64,000 bases of DNA from Geobacillus sp. 46C-IIa (GTDB taxonomy: Bacteria > Bacillota > Bacilli > Bacillales > Anoxybacillaceae). Location of the stretch: contig NZ_CP061474.1 in assembly GCF_014679505.1 (NCBI RefSeq), forward strand, positions 2,848,001 to 2,912,000, read 5' to 3'. Numbering within the stretch: position 1 is the first letter of the stretch; every line of letters begins with the position of its first letter. The translations under genes and the position numbers were made by a program. A model generated the notes under the pieces. That model saw only the letters and a list, made by a program, of their open reading frames with translations, did no database searches and had not been told where the DNA came from. Below, piece by piece: positions 43,842 through 51,364 of this stretch.

Positions 43842-44074
43842 AACGATCCCCTCCCTTCCGTTTGCAGCTTCGCAAAAAGAGCATCTAGGCGTGAAATGGG
43901 ATAATCCTTGTCATTGATACGCACCGCCAGCAAGTTGCTCCTTGTCACACCGCATCGCTCGAGGACGTCAAGAGAATCCGCCTCTGAACACACACTGGCC
44001 GTTAATCCGATCACCGATCCAACCTCATTCCGGTACTCCAAACGGAGCCATAACGGATATCCCATCGACATCAC
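43838..44074 (-). CDS. Hypothetical phage protein (78 aa)
   Basis: GTG/ATG start coupled to the stop of the DnaD-like gene by ATGA-type overlap. Beta-alpha sequence (WLRLEYRNEVGSVIGLTASV; ISRLDALFAKLQTEG). No family recognised. Confidence 0.55.
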   Translation of the reverse strand: MMSMGYPLWLRLEYRNEVGSVIGLTASVCSEADSLDVLERCGVTRSNLLAVRINDKDYPISRLDALFAKLQTEGRGSL

Positions 44075-45066
44075 CCGTCCGGATTGTCTTTATACTTTTT
44101 GAGGCGTTCCTCAAGCTCTCGACGCGCCTGTTCGACGTCAAAGTCGTCTTCTGGCTGGCTGTAATCCATCTTCAGCCAATCCGGCACAATCTCCGTGCGA
44201 ACCGGTTTTCGTGTTTTTCGACCGTCACCAGACGAGGAGGACGCCGATCGTTTTTTCAGTTGCTGTTCTCGAAACGCCAGCTGTGCAGCGCGCACCTGGC
44301 CAACAGTTCGATAGCCTTTTTCAAACCAGTCGCGTAAAATGGTCTCGACGTATTTCCACGTCTTGGCTCCGTTCTCCACCGCGATTTTTAATGCCTCTAA
44401 GACCAACTCCTCAGACGTATCATCCACCCAGGAAGTGATCTTTTCCCCTATGTAGCTGCCAACGGTGCCAAAGCCGTTTTGTTCAATGAAATGTATAATC
44501 TCTCGGAAGGAATGCGCGCGCGCGTCTTCTTCATCTTCTGTTTTAATCTCTGAAGTATTCTCTGTAGTATTATCTGGTATTGGTCTGGTCAAGTTGAGCG
44601 CCTCGACTGTCCAATCTGAACAGCTGGACTGATCATCTTGAACGGATGGATTGACGATTTCGTCAGTCGTCTGCTCATTTTGAACAGTCGAAACGTCATC
44701 TTGAACAGTCGTCTGTTCATCTTGGTTAGACGGTGTTTCTTGTGTAAATTCAGCCAGTTTGTCATAGTCGATCCGATACCATTTCGTTTTATCGATCTTA
44801 GAGCGATTGAAATTCGCCGAGACAATGATCCCGATCTTCTCAAGCTTGGTGATGATCCGACGAATTGTGCTTTCCGACCAGAATGGGAATTGCTCCCGCC
44901 AGTCCTCATATGTGTTGTACACCCACTTATAACCGTCATGGACATTTTCGCTTTTCTCCAACCAATAGTGCAGTTGTTGAACAACAATGCTTTCATTCAA
45001 CCCGATCGCCACGGCCAGTTGAGGTAAAATCACTAATGGTTGATCATCCAACAGCAAGGTTGCCAT
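44071..45066 (-). CDS. DnaD-like phage replication initiator
   Basis: 331 residues. An N-terminal winged helix (about 1-110: IGLNESIVVQQLHYWLEKSE, FPFWSESTIRRIITKLEKIG), an acidic repeat-bearing linker (about 110-185), then a DnaD-type domain (SFREIIHFIEQNGFGTVGSY, KTWKYVETILRDWFEKGYRT). It would open the origin and load helicase-loader proteins. No separate DnaC-like loader gene is adjacent. The linker DNA carries iterons. Confidence 0.85.
   Translation of the reverse strand: MATLLLDDQPLVILPQLAVAIGLNESIVVQQLHYWLEKSENVHDGYKWVYNTYEDWREQFPFWSESTIRRIITKLEKIGIIVSANFNRSKIDKTKWYRIDYDKLAEFTQETPSNQDEQTTVQDDVSTVQNEQTTDEIVNPSVQDDQSSCSDWTVEALNLTRPIPDNTTENTSEIKTEDEEDARAHSFREIIHFIEQNGFGTVGSYIGEKITSWVDDTSEELVLEALKIAVENGAKTWKYVETILRDWFEKGYRTVGQVRAAQLAFREQQLKKRSASSSSGDGRKTRKPVRTEIVPDWLKMDYSQPEDDFDVEQARRELEERLKKYKDNPDG
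44612..44729. repeat. Iterons inside the initiator gene, candidate replication origin
   Basis: A 12-bp motif near CATCTTGAACAG starts at 44612, 44634, 44676, 44697 and 44718. Spacings are 22, 42, 21 and 21, all about whole multiples of two helical turns. Iterons within the initiator gene are typical of phage origins. Confidence 0.6.
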
Positions 45067-45116
45067 GTCATTCCCTCCCCCCTTGAAAAACCTGTTTTGC
45101 TATGGCATGATAAAAT

Positions 45117-45281
45117 TTAGAGTTCTGAAATAAAAAACTGAATCCCACCAACTTCGAGTTCGGAGGCCATTTCGTTGGCGATCCGACGGCACTCGGTTAC
45201 AGTGAGCGCGTAGACGAGAGCCGTTTGGATGGTCTCGAAATGGCCGTTTTCCTTCACGACAAATTCCACTTCAAATAGCAT
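45117..45281 (-). CDS. Hypothetical phage protein (54 aa)
   Basis: ATG at 45281 with a modest AGGGCGAAG site; the open frame extends to 45341 without a better start. FEVEFVVKENGHFETIQTAL, then an alpha segment ending GGIQFFISEL. Function unknown. Confidence 0.5.
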   Translation of the reverse strand: MLFEVEFVVKENGHFETIQTALVYALTVTECRRIANEMASELEVGGIQFFISEL

Positions 45282-45333
45282 ATTCTTCGCCCTGGAAGCA
45301 TATCGTAGAATGGGAGCTTCCGGCCCTCCTTCC

Positions 45334-45729
45334 TTATCCAATGTCAGAAATGCCGCCTTTTTGCACGAGTTGCTTCAACTTTTCATAGACGGATTTTGGC
45401 TTGCGGTTGAGTCGTTCTGCAAGCTGTTCAATCGTGAATACTTTACGGTGATGCCACAGATAGAACACTTCCTCTGCTGACCATCTCCTCTTTGGTATCT
45501 GTACCGCACTCTGTACACGGTGTTGGCTCGGCTCGTTTGGTTGAGGATTGGACGGTGTGTCATCCTCAAGAAAGGACGCTAGCTTCCGCATCTCTTGGCT
45601 GATCGGGCAAACGTTCAAACATACGGTGCTTCGATACTTGATCCGTTCTGGGCACGTACGGCAATGTGAATCCAGCAATTCACAGATTTGCAGCCGGATG
45701 TGCCTTTTTTCATGTTTATCCAGTTTCAC
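45334..45729 (-). CDS. Zinc-finger phage protein with SANT-like C-terminus
   Basis: 131 residues. N-terminal Cys motif as in zf-C2HCIx2C proteins (ICELLDSHCRTCPERIKY, VCLNVCPISQEMRKL). C-terminal Myb/SANT-like helices (RRWSAEEVFYLWHHRKVFTI, NRKPKSVYEKLKQL). A DNA-binding regulatory role is inferred. Overlaps the preceding gene by 4 bases. Confidence 0.7.
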   Translation of the reverse strand: MKLDKHEKRHIRLQICELLDSHCRTCPERIKYRSTVCLNVCPISQEMRKLASFLEDDTPSNPQPNEPSQHRVQSAVQIPKRRWSAEEVFYLWHHRKVFTIEQLAERLNRKPKSVYEKLKQLVQKGGISDIG

Positions 45730-45989
45730 GCATTCCGCTCCTCTCCCAGCTTCACAAAATCAATTTGAATGCCGCGGCGTTGCATATCTCGGATAATGTT
45801 CAATAACTGCTGGCGTCGAATCTCTTTTTGTTCAAGTTCTTGCAACTGTCTGACTAAGTACCTCAACTCAGACATTTCAATCGTCATCGTTTCATAATCG
45901 CGGTTTTGCAACGCCTCTTGTATGTACTCAATGCATCGTGATGCCTTTTGCCGCAAATCCGCCTCTTGTTGTGCAATGATATGAAGCAT
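45726..45989 (-). CDS. Coiled-coil phage protein (87 aa)
   Basis: ATG at 45989 after GAAGGAGGTGAAAAGG. Helical throughout (QQEADLRQKASRCIEYIQEA; LRYLVRQLQELEQKEIRRQQ). Function unknown. Its leader contains a large, highly structured GC-rich RNA element. Confidence 0.6.
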   Translation of the reverse strand: MLHIIAQQEADLRQKASRCIEYIQEALQNRDYETMTIEMSELRYLVRQLQELEQKEIRRQQLLNIIRDMQRRGIQIDFVKLGEERNA

Positions 45990-46010
45990 CCTTTTCACCT
46001 CCTTCTGGCT

Positions 46011-46112
46011 TGGGCTCATGCGCACCGACTGAAGCACAAGCGCTCGCGGGCTGGGGGCACACCCGCCGCCTGCGCTCCAGTCGGCAAGCATGAGCTTGCC
46101 TTTTGGCTTGCC
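46011..46112 (-). ncRNA. GC-rich structured leader RNA, unassigned
   Basis: In the minus-strand transcript a long helix forms from GCTCATGC/GCATGAGC and CCGACTG/CAGTCGG around an inner GCGGG/CCCGC and AGCGC/GCGCT hairpin. A local hairpin, GGCAAGC-TCAT-GCTTGCC, competes for the same bases. The element lies directly before the ribosome-binding site of the 87-residue gene. I do not recognise it as a known riboswitch class. Confidence 0.45.
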
Positions 46113-46142
46113 GCATGATATGTTATGGATAGGGCTGGTTTT

Positions 46143-46310
46143 TCAAGAAGCAGTGGGCGTTGAGCTTACTGCTTTTTTCATGTTGTATAGCTTTGCTTTG
46201 GCTTCTGCATTCAGCACGAGGATCAGCGTCGGATTATTGCGCAACTCGGCACACAGTTTCCGGATCTCCTTCGCCTTCATCAGTCGGCTTGCTGATAATA
46301 CCACGTACAT
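46143..46310 (-). CDS. Hypothetical phage protein (55 aa)
   Basis: ATG at 46310 after GAAGGAG; coupled to the preceding stop (TAATG). SASRLMKAKEIRKLCAELRN, then NPTLILVLNAEAKAKLYNM. Function unknown. Confidence 0.55.
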   Translation of the reverse strand: MYVVLSASRLMKAKEIRKLCAELRNNPTLILVLNAEAKAKLYNMKKAVSSTPTAS

Positions 46311-46489
46311 TACCACCACTCCTTCCGCGATTGTTCCAATCGTTCGTTCATTTGCTTTTTCCACTCGAGCAATGCCTTCCCATATTCGCTGTCGAGCTTT
46401 CTTTCACGTGAAAGCCACAAAAACTCGCTTGTATACCAGCGAACAGCTTCCAGATCCGTCATTTCCGCTAGATTCGGCAGTTGAAACAT
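46310..46489 (-). CDS. Hypothetical phage protein (59 aa)
   Basis: ATG at 46489 preceded by AAAGGAGG at 8 bases. LPNLAEMTDLEAVRWYTSEF, then a charged helix ending QSRKEWW. Function unknown. Confidence 0.55.
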   Translation of the reverse strand: MFQLPNLAEMTDLEAVRWYTSEFLWLSRERKLDSEYGKALLEWKKQMNERLEQSRKEWW

Positions 46490-46506
46490 TGTTTTTTCCT
46501 CCTTTG

Positions 46507-47028
46507 TCATTGTCGAATAAATCCTTTCGCTTGTAGCTTGGCGCGATGCTTTTGCCACATCTTCCACCACGAGAACCCGTAGTCCATGCAAATAACCGCA
46601 ACGTATTGCGTCAGCGCCACGATCGCGTCGATCGCTTGCATCATCGCCTCTTCCAAGCGCTGTTTGTCAAACTCTCGAATCGCCCGCGGATGGTTCGCCA
46701 CGCAGACGCTTTCGATCGCCTCGAGGGCTTCTGCGAGCTCCTCGCGTGTTTTCATCGTGACGCTCGCCCGGTGAAGATCAACAGCATCCCCATCCAGCTT
46801 CACTGGCCCCCATCCGGTGTACTCAGCCGCCGCCTCGAGAGCCACCCACGGGTTGTTATGCTTTTCGGCGAAATATTTCGATATGTTCGGTTGCACTCGG
46901 TATCGTCCGTTCTCCTGGTGCGATACCGATTCACGAGATTCATAGATTTCAAATGACAGCTGTTGCTGGGTCATCCCTGTTTTCTGCCGCGCTGCTTTCA
47001 CCGCGTCGGCCGCTCTACCGCGACTCAT
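46507..47028 (-). CDS. XRE-family phage regulator (173 aa)
   Basis: ATG at 47028 after GGGAGGATG-type site. N-terminal Cro/C1 helix-turn-helix (ADAVKAARQKTGMTQQQLSF; ESRESVSHQENGRYRVQPNI), a middle helical region and an amphipathic C-terminus. It belongs to the early leftward operon and may regulate replication or lysogeny genes. Confidence 0.75.
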   Translation of the reverse strand: MSRGRAADAVKAARQKTGMTQQQLSFEIYESRESVSHQENGRYRVQPNISKYFAEKHNNPWVALEAAAEYTGWGPVKLDGDAVDLHRASVTMKTREELAEALEAIESVCVANHPRAIREFDKQRLEEAMMQAIDAIVALTQYVAVICMDYGFSWWKMWQKHRAKLQAKGFIRQ

Positions 47029-47299
47029 CCTCCCTGCTCCCCTTTCTACCATCATCCTTGCAACTTTGTGGTACAGTATCCATAGATCGGTAACAGTCCA
47101 GCACCGCCTCGGCGATTTGCCGCAGGATCGGATTGCCTTTTTGCCATTCTTGCTCAAACCATTGCTTTCGCTCCTCTGGGCTCATGAGTACCAGTGGGGA
47201 GTGAACAACGACCGTCGTGTTGCCGTATTTGAATTCCTTCATGCCCGCATTCCCCCTTTGTTCATGTTTATGCGGGGCATGAGGGGCGTTTGATGACAT
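47015..47299 (-). CDS. Hypothetical early phage protein (94 aa)
   Basis: ATG at 47299 after AAGGAGGTGAGCCAA. Beta segment YGNTTVVVHSPLVLMSPEER, then helices KQWFEQEWQKGNPILRQIAE. Overlaps the XRE regulator by 14 bases. Function unknown. Confidence 0.55.
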   Translation of the reverse strand: MSSNAPHAPHKHEQRGNAGMKEFKYGNTTVVVHSPLVLMSPEERKQWFEQEWQKGNPILRQIAEAVLDCYRSMDTVPQSCKDDGRKGSREDESR

Positions 47300-47354
47300 T
47301 TGGCTCACCTCCTTTGTAGGTAATGGGATAGATGATGATCATAAACACATTGTG

Positions 47355-47573
47355 TCATTTTTGTTCACTAACAGTTAACTTACTATCCAAAAAAATATCA
47401 TCTGGATGGGCATTAAAGACTTGTGCGATTTTTACGGCTAAATCATAAGTGAGTCTTCGTTTACCTTTTTCAATCATCCAGTAATACTCTTTGGAGATAC
47501 CTACTGATTCTGCGACTTGTTTGCAAGTAAGGCCATATTTTTTGCGTATAGCTTCTAACCTTTCGAGTTTCAC
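47355..47573 (-). CDS. Cro-like XRE repressor (72 aa)
   Basis: GTG at 47573 after AAAGGAGG. Single helix-turn-helix domain (LEAIRKKYGLTCKQVAESVG; SKEYYWMIEKGKRRLTYDLA). First gene of the leftward early operon, opposite the CI-like repressor. Confidence 0.82.
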   Translation of the reverse strand: MKLERLEAIRKKYGLTCKQVAESVGISKEYYWMIEKGKRRLTYDLAVKIAQVFNAHPDDIFLDSKLTVSEQK

Positions 47574-47594
47574 ACCTCCCACCTCCTTTTGTCG

Positions 47595-47720
47595 TTAACC
47601 TGATGTTAACTAAATTATAATTAACCTAATGTTAACTTTCAAGAGTTTTTAACAAAAAAATTTCTATTTAGTTAACAAAAGGCTTAAGGCCTTTTGGTTA
47701 TCTATTTGTTAACTTATAAT
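47595..47720. promoter_or_regulatory. Lysogeny switch: divergent promoters with TTAAC operators
   Basis: Two TTAAC-N5-GTTAA palindromes at 47595-47609 and 47621-47635; further GTTAAC at 47671-47676 and 47708-47713. Leftward (cro) promoter: -35 TTGAAA (47642-47637) and -10 TATAAT (47619-47614), 17-base spacer, with the second palindrome inside the spacer. Rightward (cI): TATAAT at 47715-47720, next to the 47708 GTTAAC. Confidence 0.75.
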
Positions 47721-47751
47721 TATTTATAGTACACGCGAAGAGGTGTTTTAT

Positions 47752-48114
47752 GTGTTAGGTGACCGTCTAAGAAAGCTGAGACAAGAAAAAAAGCTCACCC
47801 AAGAAGAACTTGGAAAGAAAATCAATGTTACAAAAGTTTCTATCTCTGGATATGAAAATGGCAACCGAACACCTGATACAGAAACACTTCAAAAACTCGC
47901 CGACTTTTTTAATGTCAGCACTGACTACCTCCTCGGCCGGACTGATCATCCGAACCCGCCGGAGCAGGATGACATTCCAGAGGAGCTTAAAGATCCGGAA
48001 CTGGGGCTGTTCTTCAAGGAATTGGCAGAGGCGCCGGAGGAACGACGAGAGCAGCTTCTCAAGATATGGGAGATCCTGAAGAGCGAAGGGGATCGGAAGA
48101 CAAAAGATAAATGA
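47752..48114 (+). CDS. CI-like repressor, XRE family (120 aa)
   Basis: GTG at 47752 after GAAGAGGTG. N-terminal HTH (LRKLRQEKKLTQEELGKKIN; VSISGYENGNRTPDTETLQK; FFNVSTDYLLGRTD), then a short acidic C-terminal dimerisation region. It lacks a LexA-type autocleavage domain. Induction probably needs the ImmA-like protease encoded downstream. Confidence 0.85.
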   Translation: MLGDRLRKLRQEKKLTQEELGKKINVTKVSISGYENGNRTPDTETLQKLADFFNVSTDYLLGRTDHPNPPEQDDIPEELKDPELGLFFKELAEAPEERREQLLKIWEILKSEGDRKTKDK

Positions 48115-48142
48115 GCTTGTTACTTTTAGGGGAGAGGAAACA

Positions 48143-49306
48143 ATGGGGATTTTGCAACGCCTTTTTGGGAAAAAAGCGAAACAGAAACAGGATGTTGTTA
48201 CTCCAGTTAATAAAAATAATCTCGGCAACACAGATGACACGAAATTCTCTTCTGAAGATCTCAACAGTACAGGAGTTTACCCCTCGCCGATATCCGTAAC
48301 TGTCGAATATGGCTTTCCCTCATCAACCTATCCAAATGGGAAAGCAGAGCCGTCTTCAAACGGCCATTACAATTATCAAAAGGCGACGTTTACTCCTGAC
48401 GACTACGTAGTTTTAGATTTTGAAACAACAGGATTAAACGCAGAGAAAGACGCTATTATTCAAATAGGGGCAATACGATTTCGGAATCATGAGCCCATCG
48501 AACACTTTATTTCGTTTGTTAACCCAAAAAGACCCATTCCATCTAAAATAACGGACATTACGGGGATCACAGATAAAGATGTGAAAGATGCTCCTACAAT
48601 TGAAGAGATCTTCCCAAATTTTATCCAATTCCTAAAGGATGATGTACTGATCGCTCACAATGCTCCTTTTGACATGAAGTTTTTATTAAGCAACGCTCGA
48701 AGGCTAGGAATAGAAAAGCCAAACAACCCCGTCATTGACACGCTAACACTGGCTAGAAAATACATACCGGAGACGCCCAATCATCAGCTGGAAACACTGA
48801 AACAGTGGTTACAATTAGAGGTGAGTTCACATCACGCACTAGATGATTGTTTGACTTGTGCCGCTGTTTATCGAACATGCCAAAAACGGAGAGAGGAAAA
48901 ATTTCGTCTTTCCGATGATGAAAAAAGAGCTTATGACATTGTTCTACGCATATTAAGTGATCATAACCGTGACACTAGTCTTGTTCGTTATTCCCGAACA
49001 TCGACTTATTTGGACATACACGCATTTTACTCATTTGCCCGGATCAAGTTAACAGGCAAAAAGAAATATTTGCTCTCCAAACGATTGGAAAGGGAAATTC
49101 TTGATCTTTGCCCTAATGTTATTTGTGAACCGGCTTCTAAAAGTGAAGCTGGACACACGCGCATTTTGATTCAGACTCCTGACGACTTACTACTCGCGTC
49201 TCCTTTGATCGTCAAGGATTTTGACAAGGCTTTAAAATCAACGGAAGACTACCGAAAGTACGTTGGGAAAGCCGAAAAAGTCATCCAGGAATACTTAAGT
49301 TTGTAA
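48143..49306 (+). CDS. DEDDh exonuclease domain protein (cargo)
   Basis: 387 residues. A 85-residue N-terminal region of low complexity, a DnaQ/PolC-like 3'-5' exonuclease (about 88-250) with DFETTG (Exo I), IAHNAPFDMKF (Exo II) and HHALDD (Exo III), and a C-terminal 135-residue domain that I do not recognise. It lies in the cI-integrase interval, a usual cargo slot. GGGGAGAGG precedes the ATG. An anti-phage or repair role is inference. Confidence 0.8.
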   Translation: MGILQRLFGKKAKQKQDVVTPVNKNNLGNTDDTKFSSEDLNSTGVYPSPISVTVEYGFPSSTYPNGKAEPSSNGHYNYQKATFTPDDYVVLDFETTGLNAEKDAIIQIGAIRFRNHEPIEHFISFVNPKRPIPSKITDITGITDKDVKDAPTIEEIFPNFIQFLKDDVLIAHNAPFDMKFLLSNARRLGIEKPNNPVIDTLTLARKYIPETPNHQLETLKQWLQLEVSSHHALDDCLTCAAVYRTCQKRREEKFRLSDDEKRAYDIVLRILSDHNRDTSLVRYSRTSTYLDIHAFYSFARIKLTGKKKYLLSKRLEREILDLCPNVICEPASKSEAGHTRILIQTPDDLLLASPLIVKDFDKALKSTEDYRKYVGKAEKVIQEYLSL

Positions 49307-49377
49307 ACCAACTTTCAACTTAAAATAACAACATAGTAAAAAGGGAAGTCAATGAATAAGAATATGCAACGAGAAAA

Positions 49378-49404
49378 GACATCAACGACATGAGGATTGA
49401 TGTC
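49378..49404 (+). terminator. Terminator between exonuclease and BRCT genes
   Basis: GACATCAA/TTGATGTC stem followed by TTTTTTTATT. It leaves only 32 bases before the BRCT gene, so that gene needs read-through or an internal promoter. Confidence 0.75.
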
Positions 49405-49436
49405 TTTTTTTATTCTTGTGAAATGGGGGAGAGGAA

Positions 49437-50351
49437 ATGAGTCAATTCAAAGAAATTGAGGACTATCGCATGTTTACTTCAAAGGCTGAATTGCATAAGT
49501 CCATTAACTCGTTGATTGGCATTATCCAAGGGATCCGTTCTGATCATGTCACAAACGAAGATGAGATGGCTGAGCTCATTCATTGGTGCAACCTACATAG
49601 ACGGTTTGCAAAAAGGGCGCCTTTTAATGAAATCATCCCACTCATTGATCAGGCCTTACTTGATAACAAACTCGAGCAAGAAGAAATGGAAGATATCCTG
49701 TGGCTTTGTCATAACATCGTAAATGATAACGATTTTAACAATTACTATGACATCATCACATCATCCATCCAGCAATTACACGGAATTCTCCATGGCATCA
49801 TGGCAGATAATGTTTTGAATGACATGGAGATTGAACATCTGTCTGCTTGGATTGATGACCATGACTTTTTGAGGGGAACATATCCCTTTGACGAAATCCA
49901 CAGCCTGCTGGTTAGTGTGAAACAGGACGGGATTATCAGTGAAGATGAGAAAAACTTACTGAAAGCCTTTTTTTCTACCTTTATTGATACAAAGGTATCT
50001 CACAACATTCGTGAGTTCGACATAAAATCTCTACAAAGCCAGTACTCAATCAGTGGCATATGCGCTGTTAATCCAGAAATCATATTCCAAAATAAAGTTT
50101 TTTCCTTCACCGGTGCCTCCCACAAAGCAACACGCAACGAAATTGCTCGCATCATTCAGGAGATGGGCGGAATATTCAACAACAATGTCACTAAGAATAC
50201 GAACTACCTGATCGTAGGTGGCGACGGGAATCCCTGTTGGGCCTTCGCCTGCTATGGAAGGAAAGTAGAGAAGGCGATTGAGTTGAGGAAAAAAGGCGCG
50301 TCAATTATTATCGTGCACGAAAATGATTTTTGGGATGAAGTGATCATTTGA
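49437..50351 (+). CDS. BRCT-domain protein with TerB-like helical region (cargo)
   Basis: 304 residues. Two helical repeats with an acidic pattern (SINSLIGIIQGIRSDHVTNE; QLHGILHGIMADNVLNDME) occupy about 20-190 and resemble tandem TerB-type domains. A C-terminal BRCT domain (about 225-300: FSFTGASHKATRNEIA, NYLIVGG, KVEKAIELRK) resembles that of NAD-dependent DNA ligase. BRCT binds DNA ends or phosphopeptides. GGGGGAGAGG precedes the ATG. Confidence 0.78.
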   Translation: MSQFKEIEDYRMFTSKAELHKSINSLIGIIQGIRSDHVTNEDEMAELIHWCNLHRRFAKRAPFNEIIPLIDQALLDNKLEQEEMEDILWLCHNIVNDNDFNNYYDIITSSIQQLHGILHGIMADNVLNDMEIEHLSAWIDDHDFLRGTYPFDEIHSLLVSVKQDGIISEDEKNLLKAFFSTFIDTKVSHNIREFDIKSLQSQYSISGICAVNPEIIFQNKVFSFTGASHKATRNEIARIIQEMGGIFNNNVTKNTNYLIVGGDGNPCWAFACYGRKVEKAIELRKKGASIIIVHENDFWDEVII

Positions 50352-50475
50352 GATATATAAGATATGGTGTCAACAACTGTTCGTCTCAAATATCGTTGTA
50401 ATGTATAGAGGTAGAAGCATATGAAAGAGATCATCTATGTAAATTTTTTCGATTAAGTTCGATTAAGGATCATTG

Positions 50476-50490
50476 AGCCTTTTTAAGGCT
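50476..50490 (+). terminator. Terminator after the BRCT gene
   Basis: AGCCTT/AAGGCT stem followed by TTTTTTCTTTTT. Confidence 0.7.
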
Positions 50491-50551
50491 TTTTTCTTTT
50501 TCTATTGTCATACCAAACACACGTTCCTATAATAAAAGTGAGGTGATTCCC

Positions 50552-51238
50552 ATGAACTTCTCGTCGTACCAGTTCACCCCACTGGAACAATATATTCGTG
50601 AATTGTATGAGCATTTAGCAATCAGATCGCCCCATCAGCTGGATATGATCGACATTGCCGCAAAGCTGAACGTCTGGTTGCATTTTGCCGACATCCGGAG
50701 CACGGCCATCGAACGGAACGGGGCATATAGCATTATCATCGACCGCCGCCTTAGTCGCCAACAACAGTGGCAGGAGTTTGGACATGAGCTTGGGCATGTG
50801 TTGCGCCATGCGGGGAATCAAATGCTGCTTCCCCCTTCCCTCGTACAGCTACAAGAAGCCCAGGCAACGAATTTTGCGTCTCACTTTTGCGTGCCGACGT
50901 TTATGTTGCTTGAGCTTGATCTTCCGCATACGGAAAAAGAAATCGTCTATGTCCTGAGTGAAACATTTGGCGTGGAACCGCTGTTTGCCAAACGGCGCTG
51001 GAATCGCTTTAAGGAGCAATGGGAAAGCTACCGGTTTTACGAAGCGCTTTTCGGTCATATGCAAGTGGCTGAGCCAGTTGTCGCCGCTTCCGGCCGTGAT
51101 GCGGAAAGCGATCTTAGTCTCCTTCATGAGTACGCCGTTGCACATGATGGCTCATTGTTTATTGACGGCCGCTTAACGGACGAGGAACAACGAGAAATAA
51201 TCCGCTATTTACAGCAGATGGACCAAAGGAACAGCTAA
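50552..51238 (+). CDS. ImmA/IrrE-family metallopeptidase
   Basis: 228 residues. HELGH zinc motif in EFGHELGHVLRHAGNQ, with the third ligand region QEAQATNFASHFCVP. ImmA proteases cleave CI-like repressors to induce phages such as ICEBs1. The ATG at 50552 is chosen after GTGAGGTG. It lies between the BRCT gene and the integrase; its target is presumably the CI-like repressor. Confidence 0.9.
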   Translation: MNFSSYQFTPLEQYIRELYEHLAIRSPHQLDMIDIAAKLNVWLHFADIRSTAIERNGAYSIIIDRRLSRQQQWQEFGHELGHVLRHAGNQMLLPPSLVQLQEAQATNFASHFCVPTFMLLELDLPHTEKEIVYVLSETFGVEPLFAKRRWNRFKEQWESYRFYEALFGHMQVAEPVVAASGRDAESDLSLLHEYAVAHDGSLFIDGRLTDEEQREIIRYLQQMDQRNS

Positions 51239-51364
51239 AAATCATGAATTATACCGCCACAGAATGGATGAATCACGTAAAATCATAACGGCTAGTCCGC
51301 ATATTTGCCTCTTTTTTTGCATACATGGTGATAGCGAGTTCTATTTCAGGGCAGAGGTGGTTTG

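Noticed and set aside
44612..44729. CRISPR-like array
   Set aside because: Repeats are only ~12 bp, lie inside a coding region and have no spacer-length units; they fit replication iterons. No CRISPR array or cas gene was found in the window.
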